From Chitinophaga arvensicola (GTDB taxonomy: Bacteria; Bacteroidota; Bacteroidia; Chitinophagales; Chitinophagaceae), in contig NZ_FOJG01000002.1 of NCBI RefSeq assembly GCF_900110835.1, positions 2,572,556-2,636,555 on the forward strand: 64,000 bases of DNA. The letters are read 5' to 3'. The notes under the pieces are model-generated. The model ran no database searches. It saw only the letters and a program-made list of their open reading frames with translations, and was not told the DNA's origin. Of this stretch, positions 51,744 through 61,593 are shown piece after piece. How positions within the stretch are numbered: position 1 is the stretch's first letter; every line of letters begins with the position of its first letter. Made by a program: the position numbers and the translations under genes.

Positions 51744-54116
51744 ATGTTCCTGAACTATGTAAAGCTCGCCCTGCGTAATATCTACAGGGATAAAATACAT
51801 TCCTCTATCAACATCACTGGTTTATCTATCGGCATGGCGGTGGCAATGCTGATTGGCTTATGGATCCGGGATGAATTATCCTTTAATAAATACCACCGGC
51901 ACTACAACGACATTGCACAGGTGATGCAGCAACAGGTGTATAATGGATCGGTTACTACAGATGTAGCTTTACCGATGCCGCTGGACGCAGCATTACGCAA
52001 TAGCTACGGAAGTGATTTCAGGCATATTGTTATGTCGTCGTGGACCAATGATCATATCCTCACGACTGGTGATAAGCAGCTATCATTTCCCGGTAACTTT
52101 ATGAGCCCGGATGCCGCAGAGATGTTTACCCTCCATATGCTGAAAGGTACGCGTAATGGATTATCAGATCCTTCTGCGGTACTAATTTCACAAAAAGTAG
52201 CGACATCATTATTTGGCGACACAGATCCCATCAACCAACTGATCACACTGGATAATAAAGGCAGTTTAAAAGTAACAGGTGTGTATGAGGACCTCCCACG
52301 CAATACTACCCTAAAGAATGTTGCCTTTATTGCGCCCTGGAATTATTACGTAGCATCTGAACCATGGATCAGGGAGGGGCAGGATAACTGGAATGAAAAC
52401 TCCTTCCTGATCTATGTGCAGATGGCTGCGAATACGGATATGGCCACTGTTTCACAAAAGATAAAAAATATCAAGCTGAATAAACTCCCCGGCCTGAAAC
52501 CGGTTATCTTCCTGCAGCCCATGAGCAAATGGCACCTGTTCAGTGAATTTAAGGATGGCATTAATACTGGCGGCGATATTCAATACGTGTGGTTGTTTGG
52601 TATCATCGGCTTATTTGTATTGCTGCTGGCCTGTATCAATTTCATGAATCTCAGTACGGCACGTAGTGAAAAAAGAGCAAAAGAAGTGGGACTTCGGAAA
52701 GCGATTGGTGCTTTCAGATCGCAATTGATCATCCGTTTCTTTTGCGAATCGTTGCTTTTTGCAGTGCTGTCATTTGTACTGGCAATTGTATTCGTGATGC
52801 TGGCGCTTCCCTTCTTTAACCAGGTGGCAGACAAAGAAATAATGATCCTGTGGACTAGTCCCCTCTTCTGGATGATAAGTGCAGGCTTTACCTTATTCAC
52901 CGGTTTAATAGCTGGTAGTTATCCTGCGTTTTACCTGACCTCCTTTCAGCCGGTAAAAGTATTAAAAGGCACTTTTAAAGCAGGACGATTTGCGGCTGTT
53001 CCGCGGAAAGTATTGGTGGTAGTACAGTTTACAGTATCTGTAGTCCTGATTATAGGCACTATCATCGTTTTCAAACAAATACAGTTTGCCAAAAACAGAC
53101 CGGTAGGTTACAGCCGGGATGGCCTGATTCATATCGAGATGATCACGGATGATTTAGGTGATCATTTTCATGCACTGAAAACAGATCTGCTGCAGTCCGG
53201 CGCGGTAGCATCAGTGGCGGCTTCTTCGAGCCCGGCAACGGAAATCAACAACACCCGGGACGATATAACCTGGAAAGGAAAAGATCCCGGCATGACGGTC
53301 GATTTTGCCAACATCCGTGTCACAACTGAATTTGGCAAAACCATGGGTTGGCAGTTTGTGGATGGCAGGGATTTCTCCACGGACTTCCGGACAGATTCAA
53401 CTGCAGTGATCCTGAACGAAGCGGCAGTGAAATACATGGGACTTGAAAACCCGGTCGGACAAACGATCCGGGTAGGCAAACGAGCGCTAAACATCATCGG
53501 TGTTACAAAAGATATGGTGATGCAATCGCCTTACATACCGGTTAAACAAACCATTTTTTATATTACGGGAGATGGGTTTGGCTACGTCAACATCCGGATC
53601 AACCCTGATAAAAGTATCCATGATGCTATCAATACTATTGCATCAATTTGTAAAACCTACTCTCCTTCTGTACCCTTCTCTTTCAAATTTGTAGATGAAG
53701 AATATGCAAAGAAATTCGCGGAGGAAGAACGTATCGGTAAACTGGCCAGCTTCTTTTCTATACTCGCCATTTTTATCAGCTGCCTGGGATTGTTTGGCAT
53801 GGCTACTTTCATGGCGGAACAACGGATTAAGGAAATAGGTGTGCGGAAAGTACTGGGGGCGTCCGTATTCAATTTATGGGGGCTGCTGAGCAAAGACTTT
53901 ATTATCCTGATTGTTATTGCTCTTTTTATCGCGATACCCTTTGCCTATTATGCGATGAACAACTGGTTGCAACACTATCAATACAGATCTGGTATGCCCT
54001 GGTGGATCTTTGCTGTCGTTGGTGCGGGCGCTATACTGATTGCTTTATTAACAGTCAGCTACCAGAGTATTCACGCTGCGTTGATGAACCCGGTAAAGAG
54101 CCTGCGTGCAGAATAA
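51744..54116 (+). CDS. MacB/FtsX-type ABC transporter permease
   Basis: 790-residue permease with two MacB periplasmic-core domains and two sets of FtsX helices: one at the start (about 20-45), a block near 285-430 (YVWLFGIIGLFVLLLACINFMNLSTARS), and three helices at the end (ISCLGLFGMATFM, FIILIVIALFIAIPF, WIFAVVGAGAILIALLTVS). The EKRAKEVGLRKAIGA and EQRIKEIGVRKVLGA motifs are the coupling helices typical of MacB-like permeases. This duplicated form is very common in Bacteroidota. No ATPase gene is nearby, so it must pair with one elsewhere. Substrate unknown. Confidence 0.93.
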   Translation: MFLNYVKLALRNIYRDKIHSSINITGLSIGMAVAMLIGLWIRDELSFNKYHRHYNDIAQVMQQQVYNGSVTTDVALPMPLDAALRNSYGSDFRHIVMSSWTNDHILTTGDKQLSFPGNFMSPDAAEMFTLHMLKGTRNGLSDPSAVLISQKVATSLFGDTDPINQLITLDNKGSLKVTGVYEDLPRNTTLKNVAFIAPWNYYVASEPWIREGQDNWNENSFLIYVQMAANTDMATVSQKIKNIKLNKLPGLKPVIFLQPMSKWHLFSEFKDGINTGGDIQYVWLFGIIGLFVLLLACINFMNLSTARSEKRAKEVGLRKAIGAFRSQLIIRFFCESLLFAVLSFVLAIVFVMLALPFFNQVADKEIMILWTSPLFWMISAGFTLFTGLIAGSYPAFYLTSFQPVKVLKGTFKAGRFAAVPRKVLVVVQFTVSVVLIIGTIIVFKQIQFAKNRPVGYSRDGLIHIEMITDDLGDHFHALKTDLLQSGAVASVAASSSPATEINNTRDDITWKGKDPGMTVDFANIRVTTEFGKTMGWQFVDGRDFSTDFRTDSTAVILNEAAVKYMGLENPVGQTIRVGKRALNIIGVTKDMVMQSPYIPVKQTIFYITGDGFGYVNIRINPDKSIHDAINTIASICKTYSPSVPFSFKFVDEEYAKKFAEEERIGKLASFFSILAIFISCLGLFGMATFMAEQRIKEIGVRKVLGASVFNLWGLLSKDFIILIVIALFIAIPFAYYAMNNWLQHYQYRSGMPWWIFAVVGAGAILIALLTVSYQSIHAALMNPVKSLRAE

Positions 54117-54126
54117 GAGATGGTTT

Positions 54127-54167
54127 GAGAAAGTATTGTGCTGAAAAATCCAGCACAATACTTTCTC
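54127..54167. terminator. bidirectional terminator between permease and GH2 genes
   Basis: Perfect 17-base arms GAGAAAGTATTGTGCTG and CAGCACAATACTTTCTC around the seven-base loop AAAAATC lie between convergent stop codons. Confidence 0.88.
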
Positions 54168-54172
54168 CATAT

Positions 54173-57076
54173 TTAATGATTGTATGGCGTCACAATAAGT
54201 TTATACTGAGCGTCCTTCAACAATTTGGTCTCAAAAGTGATCTCAAGCTGTTTCTGCTCTCCTTTCAATAACGTAAAATAATTATCATTCATAATCGCTG
54301 GCAACACACGTTCATTGTTATCGGCTCTCAGCAATTGCACATGCACCGCAAAGGCTGGTGTTGCGGCAGGGTTCCTGATGGTGGCCGTAATACAGGTGCT
54401 ATCGCCCCGTTGTTTCAATACGGAAGATGTTTTCAGCATGGCAGAAGGCAGTTTTTCCAGGGCAGTGTAATCAGTCATGCGACTGCTTCTCCAATAGAAA
54501 TTTTCTGATTGTAATCTTCCTTTTGCATCCTTAAGCAATAGTCGAATAAATTGTACATCAGATAACGCCTTACTACGGTTACCGTATACTTCCAGGTCGA
54601 ACAGGGAATAGCCCCATTCTGTAGCGCGTTTGCGGCCCACCATACGGACATAGCGCGTTTTCACGGGTTTAAAAGTAACCGTTTCCAGTCCTCCTTTGCC
54701 CACATCCGTGTTGTACACATCCGTCCAGGACTGCGCGTCACCGGATACCTGGATACTGTAGGCACGGGCATAAGCATCTTCCCAATGCAGCATCACACTG
54801 CTGATCTCCTGTGCTGTGCCAAGGTCCACGTACACCCATTCGTTGTCGGTGTACTCACTGCTCCAGCGGGAGCCGGTACTGCCATCAGTCACCGCATCCG
54901 CACCAGCGCTTTCTGCGGAGGAAGACGATGCCACCGCCGATTTTTTAAAAGCAAGGTTGTCGATATTGAAATTTAGGTCGAAGCAAGGCGTAGCCGTATT
55001 AGAAGGTGCGTCCACGAAAGCTTTCCGGCCGAAAGATGTTGCAGGTGAGCCATCCATGTTGTAAACAATGGCCTCTGCCTGTAAACCTTTGTATTGTTGC
55101 AAAGTAGTGTTAATTACCTTCACTGAATTATCTGCTGCGCTCCACTGTATATGCAATGGTTCACAGGCTTTTTTCACGCCCCAGTAAGCACCTGTGAGAT
55201 CGTAGTAATAATCATAGGTTTGCCATACCAGGCTGGGATAGGCGCTCTGGCTCATCCAGGTCATTACGCCGGAGGCATCATTCCACATATGATGTAGCCA
55301 GCCTTCGTACAGGGCCTTGTTGGTTTCAATATTTACCAGCTGTGCTTTGCGGCAATAGTCTTCGATGCCGGTGGCGGCGCCATAGCTTTTATTGATCGCA
55401 TCATCGTAGCGGTCGGGGCCCGCGTTGGCGGCGGAAGGTCCGAAGAAGTGGAGATCCCACATTTTGTTACGCGGCCACCAGCTGCTGTCCGGCATAAATT
55501 TTTTAAAGCTTTCGAAAGATGTGAATACCGCGGTGCCTATCTCTGTGCGCAATCCCCAACCAGGTGTGCCACCAAAACCACCAGGATACTTTGTGAAGTA
55601 CCAGGCAGGCATAAAATTGGTCCAGGGACCGCTGCCGGTTAATCCATCTGAATGGGAGTTGGCCTGGTACAGGCGATCGTTGCCATCATAAGTACCCACG
55701 TTTTCTTTCAACCATCCATTCAGCGGTGGCAAAGGATATCCTTCGTTATCACCACACCATACGGCTATACTGGGATGATTACGCAGCCGCTTGATTTTCT
55801 CCACTGCATTTTTATTAAAGGCAAAAACATCTTTTGGCAGATTTGGATGGGAGTTAAGCCAGAAGTCGTCCCATACCAGCATCCCGTACTTATCACAGGC
55901 GTTGTAAAACTCCTCATCGGTGGTGCTGCCAATCCAGTTGCGGATCATGTTAAAGTTCATTTCCTTGTGCAGGCGTACTTTGGTATCATATTCACCACCA
56001 CGGCAACGCAGCATGTACTCAGACATGCCCCAGTTGCCGCCTTTGATGAATATGCGACGCCCGTTTACACTAATGTGCAGCACGCCGCCAAGGGTATCAT
56101 AGCTATACTGTTTTACACCGAATGTGACCTGTTTACGGTCTGATATTTTTTCGCCGGATACAAACTGCAGCTCGCAGCTATACAACGGCTGATCACCATA
56201 ACCATTAGGCCACCACAATTTGGGCTGCACGATCTCCGGCTGAAAGGATACCTGTTCCGATTGTCCACCTGATAGCTTCACCTTTTTTGAAAAACGGATA
56301 TTACCCGGTTGAATAACACCGGATACTTCTCCCTCCAGCATTTTAGCCGAATGATTATCCAGGTCCATACTGATACTGAGTTTCGCATGTGCGGAATCAG
56401 TCAATGCGGTACGGATCCACGGGTCCACGATCGTCACCTGACCAGAACTGCTCAGGTACACATCATCCGTAATGCCCATATTGAGACCGGGTACATAAGG
56501 CATCCAGTCCCAACTGGCACTTGAAATATAGGTAGGACTCGAATAATTTACAATTGGTGTACCGGGCCAGTGTACGAGCAATAACAGCACATTGGGCTGA
56601 TCATATCTCAGGATATGGGTTACATCAAATTTACCCCGGTCCATAAAACCATCGAGCAGGCCTATACGCTGACCGTTGAGATATACTTCTGCCTTGCGGT
56701 TTACACCTTCAAAATTCAACCACCACTTTTCGGCTTCACTACGTACGGGCGTGAACGTGGCACGGTACCAGAAATCGCGGTCGTATTTTGTTTTATCTAC
56801 CTGGTAAATATTATCGCCGAAATTAGGATCCTTTTCCAGCCCGGCTTCTACAAATGCACCGAAAACGGTGCCGGGTACCACGCCATTGACCCAGCTGTTG
56901 TCGTTATAACCGGGCTCGTGTATACCCGCCTCCAGCCCCGTTGCCGGGGCTGCTTTTATTTTCCAGTGTACGGCTGTATTACTGCTGTTCAGAGAGATCG
57001 CCTTTTCCTGTGCTTTGATGGCTAATGCTGCAAGCATCAACCCGGCCAGCAATTTTCTTCCTTTGCTATTAAACAT
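54173..57076 (-). CDS. glycoside hydrolase family 2 with nested discoidin/CBM32-like module
   Basis: 967-residue exported enzyme (signal peptide ends AIKAQ) of the exo-beta-glucosaminidase/beta-mannosidase branch of GH2. Order: jelly-roll sugar-binding domain, Ig-like domain, TIM barrel (about 330-650), Ig-like domains. The acid/base Glu is expected in WCGDNEGYP near 443 and the nucleophile in LRTEIGTAV near 512. A discoidin (F5/8 type C) module at about 708-832 (SRWSSEYTDNEWVYVDLG) interrupts the Ig-like segment, which resumes at LSDVQFIRLLLKDAKG. It is last in the polysaccharide locus, six bases after the lipoprotein gene. Substrate not certain: chitosan oligosaccharides or a mannoside are candidates. 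Confidence 0.9.
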   Translation of the reverse strand: MFNSKGRKLLAGLMLAALAIKAQEKAISLNSSNTAVHWKIKAAPATGLEAGIHEPGYNDNSWVNGVVPGTVFGAFVEAGLEKDPNFGDNIYQVDKTKYDRDFWYRATFTPVRSEAEKWWLNFEGVNRKAEVYLNGQRIGLLDGFMDRGKFDVTHILRYDQPNVLLLLVHWPGTPIVNYSSPTYISSASWDWMPYVPGLNMGITDDVYLSSSGQVTIVDPWIRTALTDSAHAKLSISMDLDNHSAKMLEGEVSGVIQPGNIRFSKKVKLSGGQSEQVSFQPEIVQPKLWWPNGYGDQPLYSCELQFVSGEKISDRKQVTFGVKQYSYDTLGGVLHISVNGRRIFIKGGNWGMSEYMLRCRGGEYDTKVRLHKEMNFNMIRNWIGSTTDEEFYNACDKYGMLVWDDFWLNSHPNLPKDVFAFNKNAVEKIKRLRNHPSIAVWCGDNEGYPLPPLNGWLKENVGTYDGNDRLYQANSHSDGLTGSGPWTNFMPAWYFTKYPGGFGGTPGWGLRTEIGTAVFTSFESFKKFMPDSSWWPRNKMWDLHFFGPSAANAGPDRYDDAINKSYGAATGIEDYCRKAQLVNIETNKALYEGWLHHMWNDASGVMTWMSQSAYPSLVWQTYDYYYDLTGAYWGVKKACEPLHIQWSAADNSVKVINTTLQQYKGLQAEAIVYNMDGSPATSFGRKAFVDAPSNTATPCFDLNFNIDNLAFKKSAVASSSSAESAGADAVTDGSTGSRWSSEYTDNEWVYVDLGTAQEISSVMLHWEDAYARAYSIQVSGDAQSWTDVYNTDVGKGGLETVTFKPVKTRYVRMVGRKRATEWGYSLFDLEVYGNRSKALSDVQFIRLLLKDAKGRLQSENFYWRSSRMTDYTALEKLPSAMLKTSSVLKQRGDSTCITATIRNPAATPAFAVHVQLLRADNNERVLPAIMNDNYFTLLKGEQKQLEITFETKLLKDAQYKLIVTPYNH

Positions 57077-57082
57077 GTTTTC

Positions 57083-58486
57083 CTATTTCCAATTGAATAC
57101 GCGTACAAAAAACGGCCGGTACCTGTCGGCACTTCCAGGATGATTAAAGTTGCTGGCAAAATCTGTAGGGTTGATATTGTAGGAAATCACCAACTCCCCT
57201 TCCCTGCTCAGCGCATGATGTACAAATGAATTATAACTGATAAAATCGCCGCTGTACTGATCCGGGATATGGTAGAGCGTCCGTTTGTTCGTCCACGGCC
57301 CCACAGGCGTACTGGACTCAAGAATATAGATGTCCAGCCCGAAAAGGTTCTGCTGGGATACCAGGTAATACTTTCCATCTTTGTAAAAAACGTTGGGCTG
57401 CGTAATGTCGTTGCACACATTATATTTCACCGGCGTATTGCTCCATCCGTTCTGACCATAGTATTCCCAGGTACCGCTGAGGTCCTGGTTGGCAGCGCGG
57501 GCTACATACATATAAGACGTGAGATAACCATTTTCTGTGCTGTACAAATACGTATAGCCATCAGGCGCTTTCATACTACCGGCGCTGTAATTACTGAGTA
57601 CATCCTTGTCTTTTATCAACTGACTGAGCTGCATGGAAGGCAGATCGAAGATAGCCAGGTCAGTGCTTACATGTTGGAAATCCCAGGTGCCGCTGCCCGT
57701 TTTTCTGACATGACTGAGCAACATCTGGAATTTATTTCCGTGTACCTGTCCGGCACCAGGCCAGTACCAGTCTTCATCTTCGGGAGCATTACCATATTTG
57801 ATCCAGGTCTGACTTTGTGTTCCCAAGCCGGGATTCAGCTGCACAAAACTCTGCAAAGAAGTATCCAGTTGCAGGTGCGCCGCATTGCGTACAAACACAT
57901 TATTGGTGCGGTTACGATCGGTACTCACCTGTCCGAAGAAACTATCCTGGAATGACCACACAATACGGCCATCTGGCAGTAACGCGGAATAGCAGCCATC
58001 GCCGCCGTTCCAGTTCTGGTAACGGGTGAGATAATCGTTGTAATCAAGATCGCTGTATACCGTTACCCGCGGATCCCACCTGCCATTGCTTTGCAGCAAT
58101 TGCAGGCGCGGACCGGCAGGTTGTTCATTCTTTTTCAGGAGGCGTACATACCAGTATTTCGGAGCGCCCGACTCGGAAGTAACGCGATAAGTATAGCGGT
58201 TGCCATGTGTAGCAAAATCTACTTTTACACCTGGCGCCGGCAATACCTTTGCATTTTTAGACACCGTTACTACGGGCGTGAGCGCACTCAGATCCAGGTC
58301 ATTTTCCACGTACAACGTAACCGTAGCGGAATCCGCTCCATTCACAATCTCCGATGTTCCTATCTGTCCCTCCTGCAGTTTGAAGGAAATGATGGCGCGT
58401 TCCTGGCTCTGATAATCACGGAGCGGGTTCTTTACGCAGGACGTAAGAATGCCGCCGGTCATCAATAGCAGTATCATTTTATTCAT
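57083..58486 (-). CDS. DUF5018-type plus propeller-like surface lipoprotein
   Basis: 467-residue lipoprotein (MNKMILLLMTGGILTSC). Residues about 25-120 form a DUF5018-like beta-sandwich (AIISFKLQEGQIGTSEIVNGADSATVTLYV). From about 130 a DUF5005/DUF4185-like five-bladed-propeller region follows: GRIVWSFQDSFFGQVSTDRNRTNNVFVRN, QTWIKYGNAPEDEDWYWPGAGQVHGNKFQML, GYTYLYST and GKYYLVSQQ. The blades resemble GH43-type propellers, and acidic residues are present, but catalysis cannot be claimed. It sits between SusC and GH2, where surface glycan-binding proteins or enzymes usually occur. Confidence 0.82.
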   Translation of the reverse strand: MNKMILLLMTGGILTSCVKNPLRDYQSQERAIISFKLQEGQIGTSEIVNGADSATVTLYVENDLDLSALTPVVTVSKNAKVLPAPGVKVDFATHGNRYTYRVTSESGAPKYWYVRLLKKNEQPAGPRLQLLQSNGRWDPRVTVYSDLDYNDYLTRYQNWNGGDGCYSALLPDGRIVWSFQDSFFGQVSTDRNRTNNVFVRNAAHLQLDTSLQSFVQLNPGLGTQSQTWIKYGNAPEDEDWYWPGAGQVHGNKFQMLLSHVRKTGSGTWDFQHVSTDLAIFDLPSMQLSQLIKDKDVLSNYSAGSMKAPDGYTYLYSTENGYLTSYMYVARAANQDLSGTWEYYGQNGWSNTPVKYNVCNDITQPNVFYKDGKYYLVSQQNLFGLDIYILESSTPVGPWTNKRTLYHIPDQYSGDFISYNSFVHHALSREGELVISYNINPTDFASNFNHPGSADRYRPFFVRVFNWK

Positions 58487-58494
58487 GAGGATAG

Positions 58495-61400
58495 TTATTT
58501 AAAGCCTATTTGAATACCGAGGTTGATCACACGCTGGTTGATGTATGCGTCACCGGCGGAGTTACTGGCTACTTCAGGATCCTGCTGGTATTTATCGTAG
58601 TTGGTCCAGGTGAACAGGTTATAGGCACTCATGTATACACGCGCGTTGTTTAACTTACCGGGCAACCAGCGACTGGGCAATTGATAACCCAGATCCACCG
58701 TTTTCAGACGCACATATCTTGCATCTATCAGCCAGAAATCCGACATATAGGTACGCGCACTGTTCACCGTGGTAGGATTGCTGGTCAGGCGGGGGAACTG
58801 TGCATTAGCAGCGTTTTCAGGTGTCCAGCGTTGCTGATGGATCGGCTGGAACTGGCTCTGGAATGTTTCGATACCCGTACCCACCACACTGAAGCTATAC
58901 CCGAAAGAGCCCTGGAACAGCAGGTTAATACTGAAGCCTTTGTAATTGGCGCCAAGGGTAAGGCCCAATACCGTGCTGGCCAGGTTGGGTTTACCGATAG
59001 GGCCCATATCGTTATTATCAATCACGCCATCACCATTGATGTCTTTGTATTTGAGATCGCCCGCCTGGATGGGATATTCACTGAGTGGTGTGGCCGGCTT
59101 GTCATGTGTATTAGCTTTGATTTTCTGCACATCTTCCGGAGTATAGTACCCGATAAACGTGTATCCGAATGGCTGATCGATCGGTAGTCCCGTTTCCCGT
59201 AACCATGGGTAAGCGGGTTGTGCTTCATCTTTAAACAGTACTTTATTTTTAAAATACTGGAATACGAGGCTCGTGTTAAAGTTCACCCGGCGGATATTTC
59301 CCCGGTAGTTGATTTGTCCGTCGAAGCCCTGGTTGCTGGTTCTGGCTACGTTTGTCGGACTGAAACCAATACCTATCATACCGGGTACCGAACCTTTGCG
59401 TACAAGCTGATCGAAGCGGATATCATGAAAATAATCTACTGTTAAGGATAGCTTGTCTTTAAAGAGGTTCATATCAATACCGATGTCGGCCTTCTTTGCT
59501 TTCTCCCAGGTTACGTTCATGTTGCCCAATTCGCCTTCATAGATAGAACCGCTTTTGGTATCATTCTCCCCGAAAGAATAATCACCGCCATTGAGATACT
59601 CCTGGCGGTACAGGTACCGGTTACCGTTGGTAACGTCGGAACCGACTACACCGTAGGAGCCACGCAGTTTCAGGAGACTGATAGCCGGAATATTATTTTT
59701 AAAGAATGGTTCTTCGGAAATGCTCCAGCCCACACCCACTGCAGGGAAGAAGCCGTTACGTTTGGCTGCCTGGAACCTGTCGGAGCCATTGTAGGCGCCG
59801 TTGAAATCGAACAGGTATTTCTGTTTGTAGTTATAACCTGCCTTGAAAGAGAAGCCCCTGAAATTGGCAGGGATATCTGCTTTCGACGTATAGCTTTGCC
59901 TGTTATACAGCGCGAGTGCATTGAAAGCATGATCCCCAAAAATCCGGTTATAGCTAAGGAAGGCTTGTGTATTCACGTTCCGGCTATAGAGATCGGTATT
60001 GCCTGTAACCCGGTACGCCTGTAGGCGATAATTGCCACGGGGATCGAGCGTGTACGATCCGTCTGCCGGGTTATAATAATAAGAAGGGGGTTCGGCTTCG
60101 CGAAACAGGTTCCTGGCATATTGTTCAATGCCGCCGTACGCCACACGACCTGTCAGCGAGAGGCCTTTGGTCAGGAAATCGAGTTGCTGCGTCACATCAT
60201 AAAGCACATCAAAATCGGTTCTTTTGGTACGGCTGTAGCCACCGTTTGCCAGGCGCGCGTTGAGCGTAGGCAATGCGTCTTTTGTATCCACCGCATAAGC
60301 ATAACTTCCGTTAGGATTCATCATAGGTGCAGAATACGGATGTATCTTTTCGAAGTTATACACCTCTGATACCACGTTGGCCGACTTAGGCTGGTTAATA
60401 TCACCGAAGCGGGTGGTGAGATTGAGCCGCATGGTCAACGTTTTGGTAGCACGCATATCCAGGTTGGAGCGGAAATTATAGCGGCGGAAGAAGTAGTTGG
60501 TATTGACTTCATTCCTCGGATCGGAGAAATCTTTCACCAGCCCGTTCTGTGTAAGGAAACCACCGGAGATAAAGTATTTCACGGCTTCTGTGCCACCAGA
60601 CACGTCTACGTTGGTATTGGCCTGGTAAGCAAATTTTTTGAATACAGCGTCATACCAGTTGATATCCGGATGCCCGTAAGGATCAGCACCACTTTTAAAT
60701 AAATCGAGGTCCTGTGCGGAGAATTTCGGTGCCAGTCCGTCGTTTTTATATGCCTCATTCACCAGTGTAGCAGCGTCGTAGGAGTTTAAGAACCTCGGTG
60801 TTTTCACTGGTGCCTGCTGTCCTGATTCCATGCGTACATTCACCTGCGGCAGTCCCACTTTACCCCGGCGCGTAGCCACTACCAGTACACCGTTGGCACC
60901 TTTGATTCCATATATTGCCGTGGTGGAGGCATCTTTCAGGATGGAGATACTTTCAATTTCGTTTACATTGATCTGTTGCAGCTGATCATAGGAATATTCA
61001 ATATCATCCACAATGATCAGTGGTTTATTGCCATCGCTGTTGAGAGAGCTCACCCCACGGATAAAGAAATCGGACGCATCTTTTCCCGGCTGACCGGAAC
61101 GTTGCTGCGATACGAATCCGGGAAGTTTCCCCATCAGCGCATTCTGCACGTTGGCAGTAGGTACGTTCCTTATTTCAGCGCCGGTGATCGCACTCACGGC
61201 GCCGGTGCTGGTGATACGTTTGGCAGTATTGAACCCAACCACTACCACTTCATCGATACCCTGGGTGGAGGATTGCAATACCACATCGATGGCATCGCGG
61301 CCGGCCACATCTACTTCCTGCCCGGAGAATCCGATCAGCTTTATGAGCAGTGTATTGGAGCGGCCTTTCAGCGTGAGTTTAAAGCGACCGTTGGCATCGG

Positions 61401-61557
61401 CGATCACACCATTGGTGGGCATGCCTTTTTCCGAAACGGAAGCACCCGGCAATACGCCGTTCATATCTTTTACCGTACCGCTTATGATTCTTTGCTGTGC
61501 CGTAGCGAGAAACGGAGCAGCCAGCAGCAGCAGGAGAAACAGTATACTATTTTTCAT
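58495..61557 (-). CDS. SusC/RagA family TonB-linked outer-membrane transporter
   Basis: 1020-residue outer-membrane barrel. The signal peptide ends ATAQ. A carboxypeptidase-regulatory-like domain (about 22-100; ISGTVKDMNGVLPGASVSEKG, DANGRFKLTL) precedes the TonB box region IDEVVVVGFNT, the plug (about 120-230, with SISILKDASTTAIYGIKGANGVLVVATRRGK) and a 22-strand barrel ending in LGIQIGFK. It imports glycan fragments captured by a SusD partner. It is 36 bases after the susD stop and eight bases before the lipoprotein gene. Confidence 0.96.
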   Translation of the reverse strand: MKNSILFLLLLLAAPFLATAQQRIISGTVKDMNGVLPGASVSEKGMPTNGVIADANGRFKLTLKGRSNTLLIKLIGFSGQEVDVAGRDAIDVVLQSSTQGIDEVVVVGFNTAKRITSTGAVSAITGAEIRNVPTANVQNALMGKLPGFVSQQRSGQPGKDASDFFIRGVSSLNSDGNKPLIIVDDIEYSYDQLQQINVNEIESISILKDASTTAIYGIKGANGVLVVATRRGKVGLPQVNVRMESGQQAPVKTPRFLNSYDAATLVNEAYKNDGLAPKFSAQDLDLFKSGADPYGHPDINWYDAVFKKFAYQANTNVDVSGGTEAVKYFISGGFLTQNGLVKDFSDPRNEVNTNYFFRRYNFRSNLDMRATKTLTMRLNLTTRFGDINQPKSANVVSEVYNFEKIHPYSAPMMNPNGSYAYAVDTKDALPTLNARLANGGYSRTKRTDFDVLYDVTQQLDFLTKGLSLTGRVAYGGIEQYARNLFREAEPPSYYYNPADGSYTLDPRGNYRLQAYRVTGNTDLYSRNVNTQAFLSYNRIFGDHAFNALALYNRQSYTSKADIPANFRGFSFKAGYNYKQKYLFDFNGAYNGSDRFQAAKRNGFFPAVGVGWSISEEPFFKNNIPAISLLKLRGSYGVVGSDVTNGNRYLYRQEYLNGGDYSFGENDTKSGSIYEGELGNMNVTWEKAKKADIGIDMNLFKDKLSLTVDYFHDIRFDQLVRKGSVPGMIGIGFSPTNVARTSNQGFDGQINYRGNIRRVNFNTSLVFQYFKNKVLFKDEAQPAYPWLRETGLPIDQPFGYTFIGYYTPEDVQKIKANTHDKPATPLSEYPIQAGDLKYKDINGDGVIDNNDMGPIGKPNLASTVLGLTLGANYKGFSINLLFQGSFGYSFSVVGTGIETFQSQFQPIHQQRWTPENAANAQFPRLTSNPTTVNSARTYMSDFWLIDARYVRLKTVDLGYQLPSRWLPGKLNNARVYMSAYNLFTWTNYDKYQQDPEVASNSAGDAYINQRVINLGIQIGFK

Positions 61558-61593
61558 CTTCAGTCAGTTAAATTTCTTGTAAGGAATATGACT

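Noticed and set aside
51508..51753. 81-codon plus-strand frame before the permease gene
   Set aside because: Overlaps the permease start by ten bases, Pro/Asn-rich and lacks any domain; treated as noncoding leader.
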